From: Adenophora triphylla var. japonica
Taxonomy: Eukaryota > Streptophyta > Magnoliopsida > Asterales > Campanulaceae
Direction: 5' to 3'
DNA length: 64,000 bases
NCBI GenBank assembly: GCA_022495995.1
Contig: JAFEMH010000732.1
Span: forward strand, 496,001-560,000
Shown: positions 1 to 11,036 of the stretch, one piece after another
How the letters are laid out: every line of letters starts with the position of its first letter
Numbering within the stretch: the first letter of the stretch is position 1
Notes under the pieces: model-generated
The model's database searches: none
Seen by the model: the letters and a program-made list of their open reading frames with translations, nothing else
What the model was told of the DNA's origin: nothing
Made by a program: the position numbers and the translations under genes

Positions 1-1468
1 AAAGAAGAGGGATTGGGTTGCTGCAATTTCTTATTATAGCTTTCATGTATCTAAATTTTTTACTTTATAATTGGGCCCCTCCTTTCGAATATTCAGTTTC
101 TTCTAATACAAATTTTAATAACAGTGCAACTCTCTTTTGAAATCGCTTATCTACACACTGATCTATTCAAACAATCCACAGGAAAAACATAGCTTTAATC
201 GTTAACAAACATATTAAAGAAAAGTAGATCATAGCACTCAAGTATAATACAATTGTATTTCTCAAAGAGAGAGGGGGAACGAGAAAACACACCCTTCATC
301 CATTCAGAGTTAGTGTACTTGAAGATAAAGACTACATAATTACGCTTGAAAATTACCATTCTAACATACATGAATGGATGTGGAACCTCTAGGGTTGAAT
401 CTCTCTAGATTTCCTAGAGATCTTTTCATGAAGCATTACTTTTGTGAAATCGTTCTTAAGAAAAGAACATAAGTGAAATTTGTTCAACGCAATCCGCTGC
501 TGGAACAAAGCTACCACATCATTGAAGCGGTCCAAAGAAATTCAGGAAAATTCTTTTAGTGAAACCACTTAATAACGAGCAGAATAACTTTGTTAAGGAA
601 AGAAACAACTTCACTAAAGGGAAAAGCCACGATCACAGTAACAACTTTACCAACTCCAGAAATTCCTAATCCTAGTTAGAATATTACAGAAACTGCCAAT
701 CAGTTTTTAATGCGTAACATTTGAATAGTGGGTAAGCTTATGATACACCACTGTGTAAAATCTTTATTTACACAAGTGATATAAACCTCGTTTCTTTTCA
801 TAAAACTAATTAATAAGTTTCTTCTGTATCATAGACATATTTCAGTTGATTTTTTGCAGATATACAATTTGAAACACTTTATCACAATTTTTTACAGTTA
901 GGAGCATTTAACTGGATGCATTTTACTTCTCGATTCCAGATCTAACCTTATCTTACATCCCCAATCACACACTAAACAGGCACAATTTCAACAGGAGCAC
1001 AAAGTAGGCCACAAAGAAATCACACCATAACATAATTCTATTTCAGATTAAACTAGGAGTATAAGAAATTTAGAGTTTAGAAAAAATTCAGGACGAACGG
1101 GAGAAAGCATATTAAACAGATAGGAAATCGTGAAAGATTGTTGGATGAAAAATAGTGGATCTGAATCTCAGTTCTAAAATCAACAAACATAATTCAACTA
1201 CATCATTGAGGACCAACATCCTCAATGATGTCCTTCATTTTTGTTTTCCCAACATCCTCGCACAAAGGTGTTTCTTCGCTACGCTAAAATTATTATTTCA
1301 TTCAACAACAATTTAGAGCAAAATTCAGCATTGATAGTTCAATTCATAGTTAGCAAGAACTAGGGACATTTCGGGACACGGGTACGAGGAACGTGACTTG
1401 GTAAATGGTACGTTGGGGTAGGATCAGTTGGTACATAAGGAACGCGGTACGCTTTTATTGGAAACATG
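1..1468. other. AT-rich spacer, no gene seen
   Basis: No coding region or recognisable repeat family was found. A small hairpin (CATTGAGG...CCTCAATG) sits near 1205-1230. Nothing else can be supported. Confidence 0.5.

Positions 1469-1469
<1 letters not shown>

Positions 1470-1523
<54 letters not shown>
1470..1523. repeat. (TA)n microsatellite
   Basis: An uninterrupted TA dinucleotide run of about 54 bases directly precedes a Stowaway MITE. Such elements target TA, so the run is a natural landing site. It produces poly-Ile/Tyr spurious ORFs on both strands. Confidence 0.95.
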
Positions 1524-1527
<4 letters not shown>

Positions 1528-1543
1528 CATGTATATATATATA

Positions 1544-1811
1544 CTTCCTCTCCGTCCCATATAAGATTTCACTTTTGCCATTTTGGGCGTCCCATATAAG
1601 ATTTCACTTTCCTAAAAAGAATCTTTACTATTCCTCACATGCATTCTCTCTCATACTTTACTTTTATACTCACAACACCAATCAACTTACTATTTCCTTA
1701 CCCCACTTTCTCTCCCCTACCTCACTTTTCATACTCACAACACTTGCACCATTTACACATTTTTTTTATTTCCGTGCAAAACCCATTTGTGAAATCTTAT
1801 ATGGGACGGAG
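1544..1811. mobile_element. Stowaway-type MITE (Tc1/mariner-derived)
   Basis: The ends are inverted copies of CTTCCTCTCCGTCCCATATA (left) and the complement of ATATGGGACGGAG (right), and the TIR continues inward through AAGATTTCAC. The element is about 268 bp, flanked by TA on both sides, AT-rich and without an ORF. The motif is repeated internally just inside the left end (GGGCGTCCCATATAAGATTT). It is the same subfamily as the element at 2373-2642. Confidence 0.88.
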
Positions 1812-2372
1812 TATATGTATATATATATATATAGTCAAGGCGTTAAAAGAGTTGGGTGAGAAAATAAAGTTGAAAAAAAATGAAACAGGCAATAGCCAAG
1901 ACTCGGTCACTTGAAACAAAGAAGTAAAAAAGTAAGAAAATAGAATTATCTTTACAGTCGGGGACTCCCATCCACACTTATTTTTTGATAAAAAAAAATT
2001 GTAACGGCAGATAACCCTAAAAGACAATTAAGGCAGATAACATTTTATTTGTCCAGCGACATCTATAAGTTCTCGACCTCGTCCAATTGAAGCCTCCTTC
2101 ATGTTCCTCACCTCCCTCTCCATTGTGAAAAGCAAGGCAAGTTCAGTTTCTACGATGCCAACCTTTTATTTTCAATAGTACGATGGTTTGAGCCATTTAG
2201 GTCGAGTTCCCTTGTGAACTGGGACGAGAATGACTCACGATTCAGGACGCGCGTTCTGGGATGTGGGACGGGGGGGGGGGGGATGGGAGTTAACGGTAAC
2301 TATGGTTCAATTACTGTGGACAGGAATCATGATTTTTCTCACAAACCAAACGAGCACCGGATATACAAAATA
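1812..2372. other. Spacer between two related MITEs
   Basis: It holds a short TA run (1812-1833) and a pure G tract of about 13 bases near 2270. No gene was recognised. Confidence 0.5.
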
Positions 2373-2642
2373 CTCCCTCCGTCCCATATAAGATTTCACA
2401 AATGGGTTTTGCGGAAATTAAGAAAATGTGTAAGTGGTGTAAGTGTTGTGAGTATGAAAAGTGAGGTATGAGAGAATGTGGGGTAGGAAATAATAAGTTG
2501 ATTGGTGTTGTGAGTATAAAAGTAAAGTAGCAGAGAATGAGTGGGAGGAATGGTAAAAGATTCTTTACCATTTTAGGAAAGCGAAATCTTATATGGGACG
2601 CCCAAAATGGCAATAGTGAAATCTTATATTCGACGAAGGGAG
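2373..2642. mobile_element. Stowaway-type MITE, opposite orientation to 1544-1811
   Basis: It begins CTCCCTCCGTCCCATATAAG and ends with the inverted complement (degenerate, CGACGAAGGGAG), flanked by TA. The interior is the reverse complement of the 1544-1811 copy: GGGCGTCCC lies near the right end here and near the left end there. No coding capacity. Confidence 0.87.
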
Positions 2643-3728
2643 TATATAGTATTATATTAATGAACATTTACTGACTCGTTCAGTCACGAGTTTATTATTT
2701 AAAATAGATTGTCTTCTTTTCTATAACATGCCTTGGCAAACAAATATTCCCACTCCGAGTTTAAATTGTTTTCTTGTTCTTCGAAATCCTAAAAGTAGTT
2801 ACCTAGTAGCATGCTTATTAATATACAAAAAAAAATTACCTAGAACATGATATATGAATGCCGCATAGAGGCTTCCTATCGCCTTATGTTAATTTTCCAG
2901 AATAAAAGGTGGACCTTATTTCTGTGAAAAAGGGGGTACTTTGTTTTCATCCAAAACGAAGAACTTCTACAAAAGATGAAGTAGATGATAAACAAAAATT
3001 GATTCTGGGCACTTCATAAAATTCTAATTTAGTAGGACTTAGCGTTGAAAATCTGATTTGAAACAAAAAGGTTTTAAGAAGAAAATTTTATCATATGATT
3101 ATATTAATGTAATAACGGCAGATTCGCTGACAGAGTAATACACGGTTTTCACTATAAGAAGAAACATTATTGGACAAGGAACCTCTGGCATTTGGAAAAG
3201 AGACCAGTTATTCTGATTTGAGAGCAAATAAAGATGGTGGACGGAATCATAGAAGAATGGCTTCACACTTTTTTTCGCAATGCATTGGCATTTTATTGCA
3301 CCACTTGGGTAAATCTATGATTTCCACCACTGATGTATCAAAATTAAATCTTTTAAAAAACCCAACAAAGAAAAAAATCAAGGAATAGATGTAATTTAGG
3401 GTTTTGAATTTATGACAAGCATAATCGTACACATAAATCACGCATAACAGAGTTTTATGCAAAGTAAACAAGGACTAGAAGTAATTTTGGGTTTTTGAAT
3501 TTGTGACAAGGAGAAGAAGAAAAAGAAGAAAAATTAAGGATGGTGGCATACCGTTCAAGTTGGAAATCATAAAGATTGATGATGGCGGTGATAAAAACGG
3601 AATTGGTCGGAATCTAGGGTTTTGACCCCAGAGACCTAATTTTACCCAAAATGATGGCTGGTGTTTTCCTATGAAATTTATTGGAGAGCACTGAATACCC
3701 AAAATGAAAGATTCTTGTAATAATATAA
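2643..3728. other. Spacer, no gene seen
   Basis: AT-rich sequence with only short ORFs that lack any recognisable motif or matched splice signals. Nothing supportable. Confidence 0.45.
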
Positions 3729-5161
3729 CTAGTACTAACCCCGTGCCAAGGTGCGGGTCAAGTTTACTAGAAGTTTATGTTTGAAGTTACTTTTCACAGT
3801 GATGGTGATCATATAGAAATAAAATTAAATTACTACAAAATATTTAGAAACCCAACAATTTTACTAAATATTTATGTTTTGCATTACTTTTATTTGACAA
3901 GTGTGTTTGGCTTCGGTTGAGGTTTTCATTTTCTCAATACTAACTAACTGAAATCCCCACATTTACAATATTTGGGGTTGGTTTCACATAGATCCTGAGC
4001 TTAGACACAGACATACACCATAAAAAGGCAACAAATCCGATAAAAGGAACACAATATATTCATAGGTGTGGACTTGGTTTATTTTTCATTTTTATCATTC
4101 TAGTGATGCTACTGGTGGCAAATAGCATGAACTAATATCTTGACTATCAGGACTTAGCAACATTGAAGCTCGATTATTGTGGGATTTACATGAAACCATG
4201 CTATGTCACATGAATCATCGAAGACCCCACTAAATATCTACTCCAAAGATCTAGATTACATAGTGTTTTTTTTTTGGTGCTTAAGTGAAGTTGAGTGAAC
4301 CATAAACAACTTGCTAAAAAAAACTTTGTAATGAGGGGTTGTAAGAAAGATATATTTTAAACAAACATGCATGTAAAAAGTGCATGAAAACATGTTGCGT
4401 AGCCTACATAAGTATACACCCCTATACATTCATCAAGAAACACACATTTAAATTCAAATGGCATAAATGATCAAATCCACATGGTATATAAATCAGAAGA
4501 ATCAAGCTGTACCTTATCAAAGCTTTTCGCCTCAAAGGTCTTTAATAACGAAGCCTAAACTCTGACAACAAAGTCCAAACAGTTCAGCAAATTCGAAACA
4601 ATCTGCTGGCTTGAAGCGGCTCCTAGTTCAATCACACTACCCAATAGCGTCATCAGTGGCTTCGCCTTGAATTCAGCAACTTCTCAAGCCTAGGCAGCAG
4701 TCTCCTCAAATTTAACACATCTTGCTATGAATTACTAACGGAAAAATCATAAAGAAAGAGTCAAACATAATCATAAAATCAAACTACAATTTTGTTTAGT
4801 GCAAACATAGATATGGAGAGGGAGATGAAGATGAAGATGAAGATGAGAATGAGGAAGGAAATGCAATCCAAAATTCACTTTACTTCTATAACTTTTATCC
4901 AACATCCCAATGCCATTTATTTCTCTTTCAAATAACTCAAAAGTAAATCCAAATATTATTAGATTCATTTAAGTATATCAAAGAATGTCCCGCATCAATT
5001 CATATGGAAAACTAATAAATTGATAATAAAGTACTCCATTTATAACAGAAAAAAATCTAAGCCTAAGATTGCAATAGAGATTGAATTAAGTAACTTTCAA
5101 CCTCATTCGTTCACATAATTTTGTCAAACGCAAAAATTGGGTTTATTCAATCAAGGCAAAG

Positions 5162-5195
<34 letters not shown>

Positions 5196-5388
5196 CAACA
5201 ATTTACTGACCGTGAATTGGAAGAAGAAGGGCCGCCGGAGGGTTTTGATGTGGGGGTGAATTTTGGAGGAGGGTGAGAGCCGGCCTGAAACAACAAAAAG
5301 AGGAACGAGGGGAAATGGAGAATTCTACAAGGAAATTGTTACGGGTTCCCTTTACTCAAATTTACAAAGTAACCCCTTCATGTCTAGA
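3729..5388 (-). mobile_element. Candidate Helitron (3' terminus seen; 5' end uncertain)
   Basis: Read on the minus strand, the left edge gives a GC-rich hairpin (CCCGCACC-TTGG-CACGGGG type, 3739-3758) followed about 10 bases later by CTAG and then T. That is the known plant Helitron 3' terminus. The other end is not certain. One candidate is a minus-strand TCTAGACATG at 5388 preceded by A, which would fit insertion between A and T. The interval holds a decayed exon-like stretch on the same strand and a poly-A run at 5165-5193. The hairpin end is seen; the 5' end is inference. Confidence 0.45.
4510..4735 (-). pseudogene. Decayed exon-like fragment, unknown protein
   Basis: One minus-strand frame reads as ordinary protein over about 60 codons, including MTLLGSVIELGAASSQQIVS and then SLLKTFEAKSFDK. 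It is interrupted by about three stops and followed by a donor-like AAG|GTACAG. An acceptor-like TTTTCCGTTAG lies upstream on that strand (about 4738). I do not recognise the family. Lying inside the candidate Helitron on the same strand, it may be a captured exon; that is inference. Confidence 0.35.
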
Positions 5389-7235
5389 TTAGTTGTCAAT
5401 ATTTAAAACAAAATGTTCAGAAAAAATATTACAGTATTTCGTTCACACTAAATGGGAATATATGAAAAAAAATCCATCTACTTATGCTAGGTTTGGTACG
5501 CAGTATTAATTAACAGGCTAGGATAAATAATCTTGATAATTATTTAAATGGTGTTTAGTATAAAATATGACTCTGGATTATTAAGACTCCTTATCAGGAT
5601 TAACCACCTAATACCCTCATTAATTATCCTGTTGGAAATGAGGTATTAATAAGGAGGGTATTAAAATTTAAAACAAACGAGAATTATTTTTTTGGACAAT
5701 AATGCCCTCTAATGTGTGTAGTCAAACGGGAGACAATCTCATTTATTTTGGTGTTCAATAAACCAAATTTAACTGGCTTCTCTTATACATGTATAAAATA
5801 TAAATTTAAATTTTATAAATTATATCTTTTATTTTAAAATTAACATAAGTTTGGGTCAGACTCAGTTACTAAATACAGAATCAAACACTAAACACAGTTT
5901 GAGGTATCTTTTTTTTTTTTTTTAGAAAATATTACTATGGCTACCCCATTTGTATGAATTTTTCTTTGTAATTTTTTACCTTTTTGTGCAATATATATAC
6001 ACTTTTATAAATATTTGTTTGTGTGCATTTTTTCTTAACTGTTGTAAATAAATTTCGTAAATAATCTCATTTCATTATTATGAACCGTTGCACAAGATAT
6101 TTCATTCCGCTTAACAACACATACAAGAAGATGAAGAAGTGAATGTTCTAGAGAGTTAATTATACTTTGTTGTTTGAGTGTGATGCTAAAATGTTTGATT
6201 TTTCATTATTTATTTTTTTGACAATGATCATTTGTACTTTGAAATTTAATTAATTATTAATTTAATTTTCCTTTTGTATTTCTTATAAAGTTGAAATATC
6301 TTTTATAAAGTTAAACAAAAATTATATTTTAATTTATCCGGCAGAAGTATCCTCAATAAAAAGATGGAGTAGAATTTTTACCTATTAAACAAAATTTTCT
6401 GAAGATTTGTTAGGGGCAATGTTGGAAAATGAATAATAACTTTGTGTCAAGGCATAATTTAAGGGTGTTAGTCATATTCATACAAAACAAATAATTATTT
6501 TCGAGATTATGATTATTAATACCTTCACTAATAATGAGGGAATTATTAATCCCCCCATTATTAATACTGCTAACTCTTGTCCGACTATCAAACGAGTCCT
6601 TAGAGATTATACACAGATATGTCCCTCAATGCCATTCATATGCCCTCGTATGAATTTTTAATGGGGGAAATATGATCAAAACTAATTTTTCATCAAATTT
6701 TTAACATAATTGTCGGCTATGATAGCTTTATGGTAATTTCACGCACACACATGGATTAATTTTGCAAAATAAGCATGCTACACATTTCACACATATATTA
6801 TTATTTTTTGTTGAAATATAATTTCACTTTAATTTATAATAGTCAATTTAATTAATTTATAAACATTTAATTATCTTAGTACAATTTTATGAAGAGAACG
6901 AAAAATAATCATCAAACCACGAGAATAAATTAATAGAATAACATACTAAAGTTTCAGATCTTAAGAATTCAGATTTAAAAAACATTGTCTTCAAATCTTA
7001 ATTTCAGTTCAAACAAAAAAAAAAACTGCTCTAAAGAGATTGATGTTGAAGGGGAACTCCAAACATACTCTAATTGTTGGACATTGATTTAGGGCTAGAG
7101 ATTAGAGATGGTGACGATTGCGGTGGAAATTGAGGGTAGAGGTCGAGTAGAAAGACGGATCAGTCCGTCGAACAACGATAAATCTGAAGGAAAGAGGGAT
7201 GGAGTGGGTTGATGAAAACACAAAATAGATGAAAG
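5389..7235. other. AT-rich spacer with a possible decayed MITE
   Basis: No gene was seen. Sequence from about 5490 (CTAGGTTTGGTACGCAGTAT) is loosely mirrored near 6560-6602 (AATACTGC...CAAACGAGTCCTTAG), suggesting a degenerate terminal inverted repeat element of about 1.1 kb. Target duplications were not found. Confidence 0.3.
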
Positions 7236-7239
7236 TGGA

Positions 7240-7440
7240 GTAAACTGCTTTTTTGCTCCTCGTACTATCGTTTCAACATTGACACTCGTACTATTGAAAC
7301 GGCAAATGTATGATGCGTACTATAGTTTTATTAAGCAAATTAACAAATGTTACTAACGTCGGTTAAGTATTTAACGAAATCGTGCAACTAAGCAAATGTT
7401 GACCAAGTCAACGCATACGTGGCGGCTGACTGGACAATTT
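7240..7440. mobile_element. Unpaired terminal-type sequence, MULE-like
   Basis: The wording of this segment (CTCCTCGTACTATCG, CTCGTACTATTGAAACGG, TAACGTCGGTTAAGTATTTA) resembles the long terminal inverted repeats of plant MULEs such as the one at 54895. No partner copy was found nearby, so this is a tentative remnant. Confidence 0.25.
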
Positions 7441-7467
7441 TAACTCCTTAAAAAAAACTCAATAAAA

Positions 7468-7531
7468 TTATAATAATAAAACAATAATAATAAAATAATA
7501 ATAATAATAATAATAAAATAATAAAAATAAA

Positions 7532-7565
<34 letters not shown>

Positions 7566-7571
7566 TAATAA
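7468..7571. repeat. (TAA)n-type microsatellite
   Basis: Interrupted runs of AATAAT with AAAATAAT variants span about 100 bases. Simple-sequence repeat with no coding content. Confidence 0.9.
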
Positions 7572-8092
7572 TGTTAGTGCATTCGTCTCATTGGGATGAA
7601 GAATGTAATGTGCATTTTTTTGGACAAAAAATGTAGTATTATTTTTTGGTTATTCATTTTGAGTCGAAAGTAATATTTATTTTTAAAATGAAGATTATAA
7701 TTTTTTTATATAAGTATACTTTTTAAAGTATATATTTGAAATGGAAAAATAATATTTCTATTTATTTCTTTATTAATACATAATTTTTGTATTATTATTT
7801 TGTAATTTAAAGTGAGACGGAGAATATAAACTTACTTACTACTTTGACTTTGGACCACTTTAAACCTTTGTGTTTTACTGTTTTTGTAAATTTGAACTCA
7901 CTATACACTGTGTAGTAGCGAGTTCAAATTTTACCTTTTTTTTAAATAACATAAATTAAAATAAAATTGAGCAAAAATTTGTTACACCGTGTAGCAATTT
8001 TAACATGAAAAATTATAAACTCGCTATACCGTGTAGCGAGTTTCAAAAAGTTGGTTATTTTGACAAATAGTTTCAAATGTGGATTATTTTGG

Positions 8093-8252
8093 AATTTAAA
8101 TTTTTAAAATGAAATTATTTGAGAAAAAATCGAAAAGTGGGAAAAATATTTTCTCCATTTTTCGGTGCTTAACAAACATCGAAAAATGGGAAAAATGTTT
8201 TCCGAAAAAATGTTTCCCGAAAAACATTTTCCCCGAAACAAACGAATCCTTA
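8093..8252. mobile_element. Partial MITE related to 50205-50428
   Basis: Shares the characteristic CATTTTTCGGTG, GAAAAATGGG and AAACATTTTCCCC wording with the Harbinger-like MITE at 50205-50428, and ends CGAAACAAACGAATCCTTA like that element's AAACAAACGGAGCCTTA. The left terminus is missing or diverged. No coding role. Confidence 0.5.
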
Positions 8253-8315
8253 TTACAAAATACTCTTAAGTGGTTCACACCGCTATTAATGAATGTCATT
8301 ATCCTATCACAAAAT

Positions 8316-8748
8316 CTGGGGAGAAACGCGTTTCTCCGTCGCTTATGGAGAAACGGGGCTTGTTATGTCGCGCGACATACATAGCCACAAAAACTGGATA
8401 TCACTTCATCAGCTTCTGGATATCCAGAAGCTTTGGAAAGGATATCCAGAAGCTTTGAAAGGATATCCGAAGCTTTGTAAAGGACATCCGAAACCAAATA
8501 TTTTTCCGGATATCCTTTACAAAGCTTCCTGATATCCATTTCAAAGCTTCGATATCCGTAGCTTTTAAAGGATATCCGTAAAAAATACTTGATTTCTGGA
8601 TATCATTTACAAAGCTTCTGGATATCCATTTCAAAGCTTCTGGATATCCAGAAGCTTTGTAAAGGATATCCAGAAACTGGCTACTTATGTCGCGCGACAT
8701 AATAAGCCCCGTTTCTCCATACGCGACGGAGAAACGCGTTTCTCCCCA
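8316..8748. mobile_element. Foldback element with nested palindromes and GGATATCC array
   Basis: The two arms of about 80 bp are nearly perfect inverted copies. Each carries the palindromes GAAACGCGTTTC and GTCGCGCGAC, then ACTGGATAT. The middle (about 8396-8680) consists of roughly a dozen GGATATCC-type palindromes spaced about 18-25 bp, alternating with AGAAGCTTT or its complement. The whole 430 bp could fold on itself. No target duplication or transposase was identified, so the superfamily is unknown. Confidence 0.75.
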
Positions 8749-9588
8749 GACGCACTCTTATCCTATTATAACTTAACTAAAAATACACTTTGCGATTAAA
8801 AAAAAAAAAAAAAAAACTACTTGTTTTTTGAACTAATAATTAAAAGAAACCAGCGATTCAATCCTAAAACCGAACCAGAATCAAGTTTGACAAGACTAGG
8901 AATAGTCGATATATGATATATGACGCAAGGATGCCAAGGAACAATCTATAGTATAAATGCAACCCCTTCGTGAACAGTACAATGAACAGTTTCAATGGCC
9001 AAATTTCTCATTTTGTCCTCACTAAGTTATCCCTTTCCCATTTTGCCCTTAAAAAAAATTATTTTTTTAAATTAAAAAAATATTAATTAAAAAAAAAAAA
9101 AAACCACGTGTCCATTAATACGGGCTTTTACTAGTAAAAGACATTGTACTACTTGCATCGAAGGTATCGCTACTATGAAACAAAGCATGAGACCGGGTAG
9201 ACTCAGGTTTTTTTTAAAACAATCCTCACAAATTTGGGTATATGTGATACATGAGTAAGGTGCATGATGTCATGTGAAATCAAACTATAACTATAACTTG
9301 ATCAAAAACAAAATTTAGAGCAAAACAAAAAATAACTAAAATACAAACATCAAATTTCAATCAAACGAAAAAAAAAGAATGATAAAAACTGAAAAGGAAG
9401 AAATAGTATTAACTGAGATGCTTGTTAACATGATAATATGGGGACGAAAAGAACATCATGAAATTTGATCGGAAAATAAAAGAGGTTGTCTTGATTGGAG
9501 AGAGTCAAAAATAAAATAATAACGCGTGTTTTCGATCACCAATGTCTCTAAAGATTCACAATTTTTTTCGTGGCTTTTCAATTTTTAA
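8749..9588. other. AT-rich spacer
   Basis: No gene seen. It contains a poly-A run (8800-8815), an A-rich tract near 9050-9105 and a small palindrome TTTTACTAGTAAAA around 9127-9140. Confidence 0.45.
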
Positions 9589-9913
9589 GTCTCTTATGCT
9601 TTCACATAACACATCTATTAGCTATAGATTATTTTTATAATACTTATCATATTTTTTATTTTTTATACACACACACACAGAAGCGCCTAGGAAATTCTAG
9701 GGAGAGAAAGCATTCCCTCTAACTTCTGGAGGGGGGGAGGATCGAACCCATAATCTCCAGGTTGAAAGTCATGAGCTTAGCTAATAGATGTGTTATGTGA
9801 AAACATAAGAGAGAAGATGAAAGTGATTCTAATGGCTTCCAAGAAGTTAGATTATTTTTATAATACTTATCATATTATATATAGAGAGAGAGAAGATGAA
9901 AGTGATTCTAATT
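9589..9913 (-). mobile_element. Inverted-repeat/SINE-like composite with tRNA-type B box
   Basis: A 32-bp arm at 9589-9620 (CTTATGCTTTCACATAACAC onward) is inverted at 9778-9809 with one mismatch. Between them the minus strand reads ATGGGTTCGATCCTCC, matching a Pol III B box, and TTAGCTAAGCTCATGA, resembling an A box. Two direct duplications flank it: ATTATTTTTATAATACTTAT near 9627 and 9851, and GAGAAGATGAAAGTGATTCT near 9810 and 9891. It is probably a rearranged tRNA-derived element; the family is not recognised. Confidence 0.45.
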
Positions 9914-10377
9914 TTTTTCATACAATATTAATCTATTATATTTATCCATTTGCATACCTATAAATATCAATAAAATTTATCAACTAATACCTGAAATTTG
10001 AGTGTTGCGTAAATTTGAATGACTATCATACTTGAAAGCTTGAGAATCCGAATAACTATACGATCGTACGACATGGCACGACAAGAGACATATTCAACGA
10101 CTTTAAAATACCATATTATAGATTTTTTTTATTATTTATATCTACGACCATCATCCATCCCTTTTATTTCAAACCTTCACCATGTGACTCGAGTGGGATG
10201 AACGACAAATATATAGAATTTATTTTAGTATTTGTTACAATTAACGAAAAATACTAAGAATTGACATCTTAAATTAACGTACTTCACCATGTCCTTACAT
10301 GCTATGGCGTGTCCCAAAGACTTAAAAAAGATAAATAAAATGTCAACTAAAAAAAAGAATAACACCCATTAAATATA
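9914..10377. other. Spacer, nothing recognised
   Basis: AT-rich sequence without supportable genes or repeats. Confidence 0.45.
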
Positions 10378-10654
10378 CTCCCTCCGTCCCAGTAATTGCT
10401 TCACCCTTTTGGGGTGGGCATGCAAATTAAGAAAATTGGTGAGTAGAGAAAATGTTGTGAGTGTAATAGTAAAATAGGAGAGAGAATGAGTGGAGAAAAT
10501 ATTAAATTTGAAAATGTTGTGAGTGTAATAGTAAAATAGGAGAGATAACGAGTGGGTGAAATAGTAAAGATTATTTGCCATTTTAGAAAATGTGAAGCTT
10601 TAAACGGGATACCCATTTTAACAAAAAGTAAAATTATTAATGGAACGGAGGGAG
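10378..10654. mobile_element. Stowaway-type MITE
   Basis: Begins CTCCCTCCGTCCCAGTAATT and ends AATGGAACGGAGGGAG, flanked by TA. The interior contains a direct repeat (GAAAATGTTGTGAGTGTAAT occurs twice, around 10448 and 10508). No ORF. Confidence 0.88.
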
Positions 10655-11026
10655 TATGTAACACTCATTAGCCTATTTAATGGGTTTGATAGCGTTCTTC
10701 CTTACCCTCACATTTTTAGTAGCCATTCACCACCCATCAGTCCGCCACCAACCACTACCTAATCACCGCCACCTCTACCAAATCACCACAAACCTTCGCC
10801 CACCACAAAAAAAATTAAAGTAAATCATAACCACAACATAAATCCACCATAACCACAACCAAAATAAAAACAAAACTAAAAACCCCATATTTGTGAAATG
10901 GGTTCTTCTAAACTAACACAAATCTACCCAAAAATCAGCCTCTATCCTAACCTATCTACCCCCAAATTCAAATCTGTCTGCCCATTCATGTCCAATTCAA
11001 TTTTTATCAAACTAAAAATTCAAGAC
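10655..11026. other. Spacer rich in CCACCA-type sequence
   Basis: C/A-rich low-complexity sequence (ACCACC, CACCAC, AACCACAA) lies at 10720-10860. No gene seen. Confidence 0.45.
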
Positions 11027-11036
11027 CAAACAAAAA

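Noticed and set aside
1360..1859. Overlapping ORFs rich in Ile-Tyr on both strands
   Set aside because: They are translations of the TA microsatellite and a Stowaway MITE.
8096..8700. Set of ORFs of 62-99 aa
   Set aside because: They cover a MITE end and the foldback element and come from palindromic repeats.
9105..9140. Second Helitron terminus (CTAGT after ACGGGC)
   Set aside because: No clear GC hairpin precedes it; evidence too weak.
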